In this document: one piece after another, positions 1 to 10,683 of the stretch
How the letters are laid out: each line of letters begins with the position of its first letter
Numbering within the stretch: the stretch's first letter is position 1
Assembly: GCA_016858145.1 (NCBI GenBank)
Contig: JAEHOE010000132.1
Coordinates: 248,001 to 312,000 of the forward strand
Reading direction: 5' to 3'
DNA from: Edaphochlamys debaryana
Lineage: Eukaryota > Chlorophyta > Chlorophyceae > Chlamydomonadales
Length of the DNA: 64,000 nt
Position numbers and translations under genes: made by a program
Notes under the pieces: generated by a model
Seen by the model: the letters and a program-made list of their open reading frames with translations, nothing else
Told to the model about the DNA's origin: nothing
Databases searched by the model: none

Positions 1-1351
1 GCGAGGGCGGCAACGGCGGCATGGGCAAAGGCGGCGGTGAGTTTGGTTTGAGCACTCCAGGGTGTTCAGGCTCGCCAAGCCAAGGGAATGCTCTCTGACC
101 GGGTCGCAACCACCTGCAGTGGGGCCACTACCTGTCCCCTGCCTACCCAACGATGAACTGAAGCTATAGGTCGCCCCCACGCTTTCCCGCCGCCACATAG
201 TAGACGCGGACCAGAGCGCCTAGACTCTGCCAGGATCTGCCGCTGTACGGCATGGGCGGCGCGTACGGCGTACGGCGGATCGAGTGGCGCCAACGGCGGC
301 GGCGGTTCCCGCGGTGCTGGCGGCAGAGGCGGTACGGAGCAGGGTTCAGCCTGCCACCGCACGTGCGGCTGAGGCGCTTGCTTCTGGCGCGGGCGGTAGC
401 GGGCGGAGGCTGCTACAGGCAAGAGCTAAGGGAGGCTGCGCGGGAGTCCGAGGTGCTTGCTGCGCGCGTACAGTTATTGGTGGCGCTGGTTGTGTGCGTG
501 TGTGTGGGGGGGGGTTATGACGAGAACAAATAGGCGGAGAGCCTGACTGATACGCCGCGGCAAGTGCGGCCACGGGTGAGACCTGTGGTGGTGGGCGAGT
601 CCGTGCCCGGCGGCCGTGCGCGCCATGCCGGGGCTGGTGCCTTCAGGGGCTGCAGAGGGCAAGGCGGCAGCGCAGGATGGAGTGGCAGCGTGAGTCGCTG
701 CAGGGGTTGCGGTTTGGAGAGATGTGCATGCAGTGTGAATGCTGGTGGCGATGTGAGCACTGCGCAGGTGGCAAGAGTGTGGCACTGCAGAGAATGCAGA
801 CTCGCAGGGCTGGGGGCCTGAAACGGCCTACCTGGAGAGGGGGAGGAGCGTGTGTGGGCACCGCCGCACGCACTGTAAGAATCGTCCTCTTCGCCCTAGC
901 CCAGCCTTGCTTGTCCAGCCCTCGAGCGCTAGCTGCGTCCTCCGCGATGCAGCTTGTACCCAGCCGTAGTTACACGAGTACTTGGACTGCCGCTAGGATC
1001 CTGTCACGGGCCCCTACCCTAGCTAGCCGCTGCGTCAGCCCGTTCACGCACCTCCTGCCCTGGTAGGGCCCTTCATTCAAAAAAAAAAGCACAGCCCCTT
1101 AAGCCAAGTGGAGGCCGGCAAGCTCAGTCCCCTGTGCTACACATCAACCCAGCTCAGCTTGGCTGCCCTGTTCCGCTAGCTGCACGCCAAGACGCTCCGA
1201 GTCGCCCCGCCTCCCAGGCCGATCCCGCGACACCATTCGCAATGCAGCAGCAGCTGCCAGGCTCAAGCCGCTGTATGCTGCAGCTGCAGCAGCAGCAATG
1301 CGGGGCGCCTCGGCAGCGCTGGAGCGCCCCCCCACCCGCCGCGTCAGCCCG
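1..1351. other. No gene recognised
   Basis: Short open frames occur on both strands, but none has a recognisable domain, a convincing exon structure or a conserved motif. A short A-run lies near 1078-1088. The right edge abuts the 5' LTR at 1352. This stretch may hold part of the 5' region of the BTB locus that the retrotransposon now separates, but nothing in the sequence proves it. Confidence 0.4.
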
Positions 1352-1699
1352 TGTAGTATCAGGGGACCTGGGTCACGCCGTTTGGGTGAGCATGCCGCCT
1401 GATGTGTGGCACGCGGGCAGCGCGGACCACAATCCGCGACTGACCACACGCTCGCGAGAGACTTTCGAGTTATACATAGCTGATATACAGCAACGGGAGC
1501 CGTTTGGGGCTACCCGGAGTGCAAGTGGGGGCATGTGGGGGACCGCGTGTCGGGTCAGACCCCCGTGGTCAGACGGGACGGCGGTTAGGCAACTGTCGGA
1601 GCAACCGCTAACCGCTGTCGGAGCAACCGCTCCAACGGAAGGAGTGTCGGAAATTGCATGGGGGCCCGGATTGGAGGCCCGAGGCGGTTAGGAGTTGTG

Positions 1700-1706
1700 T
1701 ATTTAA
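1700..1706 (+). promoter_or_regulatory. TATA-like box in the 5' LTR
   Basis: TATTTAA within an otherwise GC-rich stretch, about 200 bp upstream of the LTR poly(A) signal. It is repeated at 7155-7161 in the 3' LTR. It is the likely core promoter of the element; the call rests on position and composition only. Confidence 0.5.
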
Positions 1707-1900
1707 GGCGGGCGCCGGTGCTTTTCCCGGCAAGCCCCGCACCCAACTTGGTAGATGCTGACACTACTCCCTACCATATTAGAGTGGCTGGAGCGACTTA
1801 TCAACTTAGCGCTTGGATAAGGGTGGACCGCTAACCGACTACCGGTTATGCTGCGTGAACAAGGTGGACGTGCGCTTATGCTGTGCACGTAGTCGTGGAG

Positions 1901-1905
1901 TGTAA
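1901..1905 (+). terminator. TGTAA poly(A) signal in the 5' LTR
   Basis: TGTAA is the usual poly(A) signal of chlamydomonad nuclear genes. The same motif at 7356-7360 in the 3' LTR would end the genomic transcript. Confidence 0.5.
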
Positions 1906-2787
1906 CGACCAAGTGCTCGACTGTGACCTGATCCCTCGAGCCTGGCGGCGCTCCCAGCTCCCAAGTATCAAGGCATCGACAACCTTGATCATCCTCAGCA
2001 CGTCGTCAGCCCCTGCTGCGCTACCGTGCTAAGCTCCTCACGGACTTGTGCCTGAGCCCTCTGTCGAGTCGAGCTTCTTCCATCGAGCTGTCAAGCTGCT
2101 GCTATCGTGCTATCGCGGCAGTTCCCTTAGCCGCGCAGCAGCAGAGCCCTCAAGTCTCTCAAGTACCCCTGTGCCGGCTCCCTTAGCCGCACGCAAGTGG
2201 AGGCGAGTGTACCCCTGCCCACGGTTTGCCTCGCTTGCCTTCTGCCTTGGCCCCTCTTGCACGTATACTTGTGCAGGGTCCGAGCCAAGCCCTGGTGCCA
2301 TCCAAGCCAGTCCACCAGACACAACGCATCTCCAGCCAAGCTCCTGTGCCTCTGGCTCCTCGCCGCCTGGCACCCGCTCCTTGATTAAGCCAAGCTCCTG
2401 GTGTCATCGGCCCTCCAGCGCCGGGCACCCGTCACGTCCGCTGCTGCGCCGTCACGTCCCTGACGCCATCATAGCAGCCGACGCCCAACAGTCTACAGTC
2501 TCCGTCAACAGTCTACCGGTTCCCAGTCCCGCAACAACTACGCTTCCGCAACTGCGACTGCGCATCCCCTGCGCAATCCCCGCGCCTGTCCGTTGATTGA
2601 GCCCCGCAACGTGACAGCCCCTTACCCCACCCCCAGCGGCAACAGCCGAGACCAGAGCCCACGTCATCACACGCCGAGCCCTGGGCGTCTCACAGCAACG
2701 CAACACGGTCCTTGGGCGAGCCACCACACAGCACCAACCGCGCAAAAAAAATTGTGTGGGTACGTGTTTCGTGTGGGGGCGCTGCGT

Positions 2788-2805
2788 TGGTAGCGGGACG
2801 GCACG
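2788..2805 (+). other. Putative primer-binding site
   Basis: TGGTAGCGGGAC starts immediately after the 5' LTR. TGG complements the tRNA 3' CCA end, and the next bases resemble initiator-Met PBS sequences (TGGTA...). No tRNA gene was available in the window for comparison. Confidence 0.45.
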
Positions 2806-2887
2806 TTGCTTGCTTGAGAATGCAACCCGTGCTGCCCGCTTTCTACTCTAAGCACAGCCAACTAGTGGTACAACCAACAAGGCCAAC

Positions 2888-5554
2888 ATGGAAGACCTGG
2901 ACAGGGATCGTCTACGGGGAGTATGGGCATCCAGCCTCAACACCATCCCCCTATTCGAAGCCGACCTATATGATGCCCGGACTTGGTTAGGTCGGGTGGA
3001 GACCCACGCACAGCTCTTTCATTGGTCTGATGAGGACAAGCTCATCGTGGCAAGGTGCCGCCTCGGTTCTACCGCCCAGATCTGGGAGTGCGGCGCCAGC
3101 CAAGCGATCCAAAATTGGCCGTCCTTCCGACGGGCCTTCATCAACAGGTTCGCCGCACGGGAGGATGAGCTGCATAGCCGTTTGGCTAACTGCAAGCAGG
3201 GCAAGCGAGAGACGGTTAGGCACTATGCTGACCGGTACCGTCACCTCTGCTCCCAGCTAAGCATTGACCCAAACGAGGACCCAAGCTACATGTACAACTT
3301 CCTGCGAGGTCTGCAGCCCTGTGTGCATGCCAAGGTCTACCTGATGCGTCCAGGCGACTTGGAGGCGGCCGTATCTGACGCCATCTACGTCAGCGAGGGC
3401 TTTGACGCCACAAGAGACGATCAAGGGGACGAGGCGGAGCATGATGACATGACCAGGCATGACCGGTACAGGAAGGCACGAGAGTATGTGGATGATGATG
3501 AGGATCAGCCTGCACGGGCGTGGACCGAGCGGGCAGAGGGAGCACGGTATGAGCAGGTGCGCCCTGTCTGGCGCCCCGCGGTTACCGGCTTGCGGCCCCG
3601 TGAGCAGGACAATCGGCCCCGTGTACCCCGGGAGGACCGGAGGGAGCCCGCGCCACGACGAGAGGAGACACGCGGACCCTCTCGGCCTGGCCCTCCCGCC
3701 GCCCGGCCAACACGTCCTACCCCGGCCCCCGGTACCCGTGCCGTACCTGACCTGGACTCCCTTACGCGTGACCTGGCCCGGATATCGCTCAACCTGCAGG
3801 AGATGCAACGGCGGCAGCAGGAGGGCAACAGGTTCTCATCACGCGAGGCGTATGCAGCTTATCAAGGGCCTGGAGGCCTGCGTGGCCACGATTACGTGCA
3901 TCAGCCGCCCGGCATCTATGAGGAATACGTCAGCGAAGGGCCTTACCCGTACGACTCCTACGGCGACCCGTACGACTCCTACGGCGATCAGTACGACGCA
4001 TACGGCGGCCAATGCCCCGACTCATGTGAAGACGATGGTCCTACATGGGAGGAGGAAGGCGAGGAGCGTGAGGATCCCTACTACGGCGATCGAGGTACCG
4101 CTCCCACAGCAATCCCCGCGGACCATAGGGCTTATAATGCGGCATCGGAGCAGGTTGAAGCGCTTTGGCGGAGTTATGCGGCCCTCACGGTGGCTACGGC
4201 TGATGAAGTGAGGCCTCGCTCAGCAGACATGGCGCCAACAGTGCAACCAACACGGCGCGAGAGCCCGCGCGCCCTTGAGGTCTACACAACGAGCCCCATC
4301 GCGGCCCCTGGGCTTACCGGTCCTGAGCCCTTTGGAGTTGGAGTAGACATCAACCAGTATGTTGGCCGCCGTGCAACCCGGTTACCAACCTCCTGGAGGG
4401 CGCAGACATCCAGCCAGCCACCGGTGGCGGCTCATGCGTGGGTGCAGCCTGTGGCCAACGGCAGCGGCACACCCTTGAAGGATACGCAAGCAAGGGTAAG
4501 GGTGGACGCGCCAGTCCCTGAGTCCCGGCCACTTCAAGATGGCGGCATCCCTCACAGCGTCCTACCACCCATGGCTACGGGGCAGGAAGTCCCCGACAGC
4601 GCCCGAGCGCCCTCAAGCCCCTATCGACTCACCCGAAGTGTGGCGGCGGCTCTGGCAACGCAGAGGGAGGCACAGAAGATTGAAGAAGGTCCCGTCGCCC
4701 CTGCAAGTCACCAGGCGCAGGAGGACGATGCCGAATCGGAGGCTGACAACACCTCTTCCCCAAGGCATGATCTTAAGCCCTCTTATGAGTCATCACGCAC
4801 CCCTACCTCGGCAAGTACCGAGTACGCGCAGCAACCCCTTCGCCCCGGCGAGGTTCAACCCACTGCGCCCGCTGAAGCTCACCTCCCAGCAGGACCAGCT
4901 GGCGTTGAAGCCCCAGCCTCGGAGGCGGAGAGCAATCCAGCCATTGCCCCGGCAGCATGGCCTTCGGACGCAGTGGCAGGCGTCAGCGGCCCTGGTACCC
5001 CTGCGGGCGACAAGGCCACGGCATGCGACTGTGTGGACCCAGCCCGGAGCACGGACAAGGAGGGGTCGACCGACGACAGCCCTGCTCCGTCCTGGCCAGC
5101 CACGTGCCATGCACCACCGGGAGACGCCATGAGCCCCCGGCCCCGTCTTGCCCCGACAGGCAAGACCGCGCTGAGCTTTGAGGAGCCCCTGGAGAGGTTC
5201 TGCGCCGACCTTTCGGACGCAGTAATCTTCAAGCTACGAGCACCGCCCTGGCTATCCGCCGGGCTGGCGCAAGGCTTCACAGCGGCGGTAAAGCCAGACA
5301 CCCCCATGAAGGATGGACCCGTAATTGTGCTGAAGCGGGTCGCATGGACTTCAAGCCACCCGCCTCCTGCTGTGCACGGCGCGCGCCCAGAGGCATCGCC
5401 GGCCATGACTGACAACGCACCCCACCTGCGGAAGGCAAGGCCAGAGGCCGTCACGCCACCCCTCAGCTCCCGCTTCGAGTTTTGGCGCATGCGCCAGCGC
5501 GCGTCCTGTGGCAACCACAAGGGAGGAGGGATCTCAAATCAACGTCAGGAATAG
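2888..5554 (+). CDS. gag: Retrotransposon Gag protein (888 aa)
   Basis: Single uninterrupted frame starting at the ATG 100 bp after the 5' LTR. Residues ~25-175 look like the retrotransposon gag domain of Ty3/gypsy-type elements: ARTWLGRVETHAQL, then WPSFRRAFINRF, HYADRYRHLCSQL and FLRGLQPCVHAKV in the expected order. The remainder is Arg/Pro-rich (to ~310), then carries two DSYGDPYDSYGD-type Tyr/Asp repeats (~355-385), then a long disordered acidic/proline-rich tail. No CCHC zinc knuckle, protease DTG/DSG site or reverse-transcriptase motif was found. The capsid would package the element's RNA, while the enzymes must come from elsewhere. Confidence 0.85.
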   Translation: MEDLDRDRLRGVWASSLNTIPLFEADLYDARTWLGRVETHAQLFHWSDEDKLIVARCRLGSTAQIWECGASQAIQNWPSFRRAFINRFAAREDELHSRLANCKQGKRETVRHYADRYRHLCSQLSIDPNEDPSYMYNFLRGLQPCVHAKVYLMRPGDLEAAVSDAIYVSEGFDATRDDQGDEAEHDDMTRHDRYRKAREYVDDDEDQPARAWTERAEGARYEQVRPVWRPAVTGLRPREQDNRPRVPREDRREPAPRREETRGPSRPGPPAARPTRPTPAPGTRAVPDLDSLTRDLARISLNLQEMQRRQQEGNRFSSREAYAAYQGPGGLRGHDYVHQPPGIYEEYVSEGPYPYDSYGDPYDSYGDQYDAYGGQCPDSCEDDGPTWEEEGEEREDPYYGDRGTAPTAIPADHRAYNAASEQVEALWRSYAALTVATADEVRPRSADMAPTVQPTRRESPRALEVYTTSPIAAPGLTGPEPFGVGVDINQYVGRRATRLPTSWRAQTSSQPPVAAHAWVQPVANGSGTPLKDTQARVRVDAPVPESRPLQDGGIPHSVLPPMATGQEVPDSARAPSSPYRLTRSVAAALATQREAQKIEEGPVAPASHQAQEDDAESEADNTSSPRHDLKPSYESSRTPTSASTEYAQQPLRPGEVQPTAPAEAHLPAGPAGVEAPASEAESNPAIAPAAWPSDAVAGVSGPGTPAGDKATACDCVDPARSTDKEGSTDDSPAPSWPATCHAPPGDAMSPRPRLAPTGKTALSFEEPLERFCADLSDAVIFKLRAPPWLSAGLAQGFTAAVKPDTPMKDGPVIVLKRVAWTSSHPPPAVHGARPEASPAMTDNAPHLRKARPEAVTPPLSSRFEFWRMRQRASCGNHKGGGISNQRQE

Positions 5555-6806
5555 ACCCCAGAGGAGGCCACGGAAGAAGAGGACAAACGTGGGGGATAGA
5601 CCCCCGGAGGAGTCGAAACTGGCGCACCAGCAGCACACCCGCTGAGTGTGCGGATGGACGCGGCACCAGAACGGACCGCCGTCAGCCTGGCGCCCAGCAG
5701 TCCTGCTGCGAAGGCTAAAGCCATACGTGTGTGGAGCCCGACCCGAACTCACCGCCGCTCAAGGCTGGCAGCCGCTGAAGGCGGAATATCGTTGGCTCCC
5801 GGGAGTGTGGCGGAGGACAAGGCGGCGGAGGCTTACCGCGTGAGGGAGACACGCCTCGCTCCCGCCAGCGGAGGCCCGCCTTGCGACATCGCAGTGGACG
5901 CCCACGGAGTACACATCCCCATACCTACCCACCTCCTCTACGTGCCCAAGTCAAGCCTGTAGCCGACCCGGAGCCGATTCGGAGGTGATGGAGGATGGCG
6001 ACAGGTGGCGAGCAACAAAGGAAGGAGGCGATCGTAAAGGCTTTGTGCACGATACCAGGCACGAAGCGGAGCTAAAAAGAGGATATATCAGGGCAACGCG
6101 CTCCTGGCGCCAGAGCTTCGCGACCAAGGCCCCGGAGCCGCGCACCGGCCCACTTACGGAGCATTTGAGGACAGTCACCCCAAGGCGACGAGAAGACCCA
6201 CTCAACGCCACGGAGGAAGCCAGGATGAGGAGGGAGAACCCTAAGCCTTATGGAATGATCCTCGCGGCGCCAGCGGACGTGCGGAGCATCGCCAGTGAGC
6301 TTTCTCCTGGCACTATGAGTATTAAGCAGCCTACAGGAGCGACTACGACTACATAGAGCGACGATGCATCCAGGAGATGTGTGGACTCTGAGGCTTCTCC
6401 TGTGATGTACAGCGCGAAAGGAGTGTTACACAGCGATTCAAAGTAACCAAGTGAGGACTGGTGTCTGGAGCTACGACCTGACACGCCGTATGCGAACCCA
6501 TCGCGTGTCGTTCCGACACGTACCGTGACCAACCCCGCCATCGCGGCCAAGGGACAAGACGCACGACACTGCCTCTTGAGTGGAGCCCCCTATTGACTAC
6601 ATTCCGCCCCAGCCCCGAGTTGCGGAGTCCGCGCCTACAGTCCGAGCCGACAGTCCGACAGGCCATCACGGCCAATTGCCGTGTCGGAAGCTCGGAACAA
6701 CTGCTTTGACACAACGCCCAAGGTACAGGCGCCCTGACTTCAAGGGTCAGGCGTGCCCCAGGGCTAGGCAGGGACGCCTAGCGGACGTGGGGGATGATGG
6801 GACAGC
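5555..6806 (+). other. Non-coding interior of the retrotransposon
   Basis: About 1.25 kb between the gag stop and the 3' LTR, where pol would normally lie. Two short open frames (5648-5962 and 5985-6356) carry no polymerase or integrase motif. They may be decayed pol or simply spacer. Confidence 0.5.
6788..6806 (+). other. Putative polypurine tract
   Basis: GTGGGGGATGATGGGACAGC immediately precedes the 3' LTR and is mostly purine, as expected for the plus-strand primer. The run is interrupted, so the call is tentative. Confidence 0.4.
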
Positions 6807-8241
6807 TGTAGTATCAGGGGACCTGGGTCACGCCGTTTGGGTGAGCATGCCGCCTGATGTGTGGCACGCGGGCAGCGCGGACCACAATCCGCGACTGACC
6901 ACACGCTCGCGAGAGACTTTCGAGTTATACATAGCTGATATACAGCAACGGGAGCCGTTTGGGGCTACCCGGAGTGCAAGTGGGGGCATGTGGGGGACCG
7001 CGTGTCGGGTCAGACCCCCGTGGTCAGACGGGACGGCGGTTAGGCAACTGTCGGAGCAACCGCTAACCGCTGTCGGAGCAACCGCTCCAACGGAAGGAGT
7101 GTCGGAAATTGCATGGGGGCCCGGATTGGAGGCCCGAGGCGGTTAGGAGTTGTGTATTTAAGGCGGGCGCCGGTGCTTTTCCCGGCAAGCCCCGCACCCA
7201 ACTTGGTAGATGCTGACACTACTCCCTACCATATTAGAGTGGCTGGAGCGACTTATCAACTTAGCGCTTGGATAAGGGTGGACCGCTAACCGACTACCGG
7301 TTATGCTGCGTGAACAAGGTGGACGTGCGCTTATGCTGTGCACGTAGTCGTGGAGTGTAACGACCAAGTGCTCGACTGTGACCTGATCCCTCGAGCCTGG
7401 CGGCGCTCCCAGCTCCCAAGTATCAAGGCATCGACAACCTTGATCATCCTCAGCACGTCGTCAGCCCCTGCTGCGCTACCGTGCTAAGCTCCTCACGGAC
7501 TTGTGCCTGAGCCCTCTGTCGAGTCGAGCTTCTTCCATCGAGCTGTCAAGCTGCTGCTATCGTGCTATCGCGGCAGTTCCCTTAGCCGCGCAGCAGCAGA
7601 GCCCTCAAGTCTCTCAAGTACCCCTGTGCCGGCTCCCTTAGCCGCACGCAAGTGGAGGCGAGTGTACCCCTGCCCACGGTTTGCCTCGCTTGCCTTCTGC
7701 CTTGGCCCCTCTTGCACGTATACTTGTGCAGGGTCCGAGCCAAGCCCTGGTGCCATCCAAGCCAGTCTACCAGACACAACGCATCTCCAGCCAAGCTCCT
7801 GTGCCTCTGGCTCCTCGCCGCCTGGCACCCGCTCCTTGATTAAGCCAAGCTCCTGGTGTCATCGGCCCTCCAGCGCCGGGCACCCGTCACGTCCGCTGCT
7901 GCGCCGTCACGTCCCTGACGCCATCATAGCAGCCGACGCCCAACAGTCTACAGTCTCCGTCAACAGTCTACCGGTTCCCAGTCCCGCAACAACTACGCTT
8001 CCGCAACTGCGACTGCGCATCTCCTGCGCAATCCCCGCGCCTGTCCGTTGATTGAGCCCCGCAACGTGACAGCCCCTTACCCCACCCCCAGCGGCAACAG
8101 CCGAGACCAGAGCCCACGTCATCACACGCCGAGCCCTGGGCGTCTCACAGCAACGCAACACGGTCCTTGGGCGAGCCACCACACAGCACCAACCGCGCAA
8201 AAAAATTGTGTGGGTACGTGTTTCGTGTGGGGGCGCTGCGT
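6807..8241 (+). repeat. 3' LTR
   Basis: Near-identical copy of 1352-2787. The TATA-like box is at 7155-7161 and TGTAA at 7356-7360. Its end lies about 300 bp upstream of the first conserved BTB codons of the neighbouring pseudogene, so it could drive or disrupt that locus. Confidence 0.9.
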
Positions 8242-8444
8242 GATGGGACACCCGCGCGGCCGCCGCAGGAGCGCGCGGCGCCGCGGCTGCTGCGCTTTGC
8301 CGCGGGCCCTGCGGCCCCTCCGCCCCGCTGCGCCAGCGCCCACCACAACAGCAGCACCTGCAGCAGCAACGGCAGCAGCAGCAGCAGCAGCGAGCGGGAA
8401 GGGAAACGGGCGGCGCTGGCAGCGGCCGGCCCCTCGCCCTCCGC

Positions 8445-10120
8445 GTGGCTGCGTTCCGGGACACCCCCTCCTCCTACCCCAACCCCGCCCCCTCCTCCAC
8501 GCATCACCACCCCAACCACCCCAACCACCAAGGCTCCTGGCCTCCCAACCTGCGCCCCTCCACCGAGCTCGTCCTGCTCTTCCGCGGCAGCCACGTGCAC
8601 GACGCGCTTTCCGTACGCGCCGGCACGCTCTTCACGGCATCGCACGTGCTGCGCCGCCGGCTTGCCGTACCGCTGCCCGAGCCGGGCGTGCTGCGGTTGG
8701 ACGAGCAGGAGGACGAGCGGCACACGTAGGCGGCGGCGCTGCGGCTGCTGGAGCCGGGGGAGCACTCGGAGGGGCCGCCCATCGGCTGGGTGAGAAGAGG
8801 GAGGGGAAGAGGGGCGCGAGGTGCGGGACGCACTAAAGGGGAAGAGGAGTGACAGATGGGAGGGCGGAGAGGAGCGGAGACGGGTGGAGAGGGGTGGAGA
8901 GGAGCGGATATGGTAGAAGCGGCGCGGGTCAAGGGGATCCGGAGCGCCCTGTCACACCGCTCGCGCCCGTGAGCCCTGCCAGTGCTGCCACCCTAACACG
9001 GTACAACGAGGGGTGGGGAGGAGGGGGGACACATATGGTGTTGGGCAGGAGGGGGAGGGCGGAAGGCAGGTGAAAGGACCGGCGGCACGGGGCACGCGGG
9101 GTCCAACCCGACGTGTTGCGCTTCTCCATCCTAGCTGACCCGCACTGCCCCCTCACTCCCACGCACGCTGATGGCACGCAGGGCAACGTGGGCGACGTGC
9201 TTCGCTTGGCGCACAAGTACGACATGGCTGCCGTACGGTCGTACTGTGCCCGCTTCCTGGCCGAGCACGTGGGCGAGATGGGCCTGGACGCGCAGCTGCA
9301 CTTCCCGCGCAACCCCCTGTTCGCCGCCACGCTCATGGAGCGGTACGGCACGCAGCGGCAGGTACGACACGTGCGGCACACAAGGGAGTGCCGGGACTGT
9401 GGGGACTTCATGCATGTGTCCCGTACTCAAGAGAGACGTACGTTGGCCCCTGCTGGTCCTCCCGCGTCCCGCCCCGAATCTCGCCCCGCTGCCCCCCTTC
9501 GCCCACCCACTTGCAACCCCAGGCCCGAGCTGCAGCCCCACCTCTTCGCCGTCAGCACCGCTCTGCACCGCGCCCTGCTCTGGCCCCCCACCGGCACAGC
9601 CCCCGCACCCGGGGTCGACCCCACGGCCCCGGCCTCCGACGGCCCCGCCATGCCCCCGGCAGTTACCACCGTTAGCTCAGCACCCGCCAGCGCTCAGGTG
9701 TCCCTGAAGGACCACGGCGTGAAGCAGCCGCCGCCTCAGCACAAGGGCTCAGCGGTGGCGGCCCCCGCGGCCGCTCCCACCGCCGCCTCCACCGCCGCCA
9801 GCTCCCTCTTACCCCATGGGGCCCCCGACCCCGCCGTCCAGTCCGCGCTGCTGCGGGCGCTCCGGCCCCACGTGCTGCACTGGGACTACCTGCAGGCGGT
9901 GTCCCCTGCGGTGCAGGTGGGTAGCAGGGCGGTGGGATCTGGAATCTAGCGGGTCTTGACCTCACAGGGGCTCATTAGAGTGGGAGAGGGGGTTGGGACC
10001 TGGGATCTAGGGAGTTCTGAACGGGGGACCCGCGAGGGGCCTCATCGAGTGAAGGTGCCCGTCCTCATCCCCCCCCCCGCGCAGGCCAAGGTGATGCAGG
10101 CCATCATGCGGGGGGTATAG
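8445..10120 (+). pseudogene. BTB/POZ-domain gene copy with an in-frame stop
   Basis: Exons are recognisable by comparison with the intact neighbour at 10684: first exon ending 8789, then 9182-~9361, 9523-9916 and 10085-10120. Shared features are LRLDEQED, AALRLLEPGEHSEG, LRLAHKYDM and FLAEHVG. In exon 1 a TAG at 8727-8729 occupies the place where the paralogue has Trp (GAWGAALRLL against RHT-stop-AAALRLL), consistent with a TGG to TAG change. The exon 2/3 junction also does not join in frame at the obvious GT (9362); an upstream GT at 9342 would. No ATG start is clear, because the LTR retrotransposon ends just upstream. It is probably a decaying copy, although an unusual splice avoiding the stop is not excluded. 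Confidence 0.65.
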
Positions 10121-10683
10121 ATAGAGCGCCCTCCGCGGACTGCTGCGGAGAAGGCCTGTGTGCACAGGCTTCCACATAGCGATGGACAGTGGTCAGCAGG
10201 AGCAGGTCCAAGTGCTCATGCATGTATGTTGGTGATGCGGAAGCAAGAACGGTTGAATGAGGCCGGGGCCTCGGCGACGGGTATAGACCGCTGTTACTGG
10301 AGGGGCCATGCGCTGATGGAAGTTGTGGAGCGGATGGAGTCGGGGGAGTCGGGTAGTGCGTGGCCGGTGGCTGGTCCCTGGGTATGCACGGGTACGCAGA
10401 AGCCTGACAGGGTGCCTGGTGCGGGTGGGGGGTGGGCACTGGGGAACGAATGGGCGTTGCTGGGTGCAAGGGCACGTGTTGGTTGGGAGTGCTGCTCCGC
10501 GAAGGCCGGAAGCAGGTCAGCGGGCTGGTGCGGTGGTGCCTGTCGTGGTGCACCTGCCCGTGAGCGCAGGCGAAGTCCGAGGTCCAGGCCCCGCTCCATG
10601 TATCCTTCGCCCACGCCCACGCGCTTCGCCACAACAGACACCACGCACTGCGCAGCTAGCACCCCACCGCCGTCGCCCCAGCC
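10121..10683 (+). other. Intergenic, presumed promoter of the BTB gene
   Basis: No coding signal. It lies between the stop of the damaged BTB copy and the ATG of the intact one and presumably holds the promoter. No TATA box is obvious. Confidence 0.4.

Larger units (their letters stand above)
1352..2787 (+). repeat. 5' LTR
   Basis: Direct repeat partner of 6807-8241. It holds a TATA-like element at 1700-1706 and a TGTAA poly(A) signal at 1901-1905, giving a conventional U3-R-U5 order with a short R region between them. It has one extra A in the A-run near its end and C rather than T at two positions compared with the right copy. Confidence 0.9.
1352..8241 (+). mobile_element. Gag-only LTR retrotransposon
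   Basis: Two direct repeats of about 1.43 kb (1352-2787 and 6807-8241) begin at the same TGTAGTATC and end at the same GCTGCGT. They bracket one long gag open frame. A possible primer-binding site follows the left repeat and a purine-rich tract precedes the right one. No reverse transcriptase, RNase H, integrase or protease motif is visible in any frame between the LTRs, so the element would depend on enzymes supplied in trans. By eye the LTRs differ by two substitutions and one A, so the insertion is recent. No clean 5-bp target-site duplication is seen: GCCCG precedes the element and GATGG follows it. The 3' end lies just upstream of a damaged BTB gene. Confidence 0.85.

Noticed and set aside
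677..1066. 129-codon open frame left of the retrotransposon
   Set aside because: Begins at ATG but has no recognisable feature and overlaps equally long frames on the other strand.
5555..6806. Possible pol remnants in the retrotransposon
   Set aside because: I looked for YxDD-type reverse transcriptase, DTG/DSG protease and HHCC/DDE integrase motifs in the frames and saw none.
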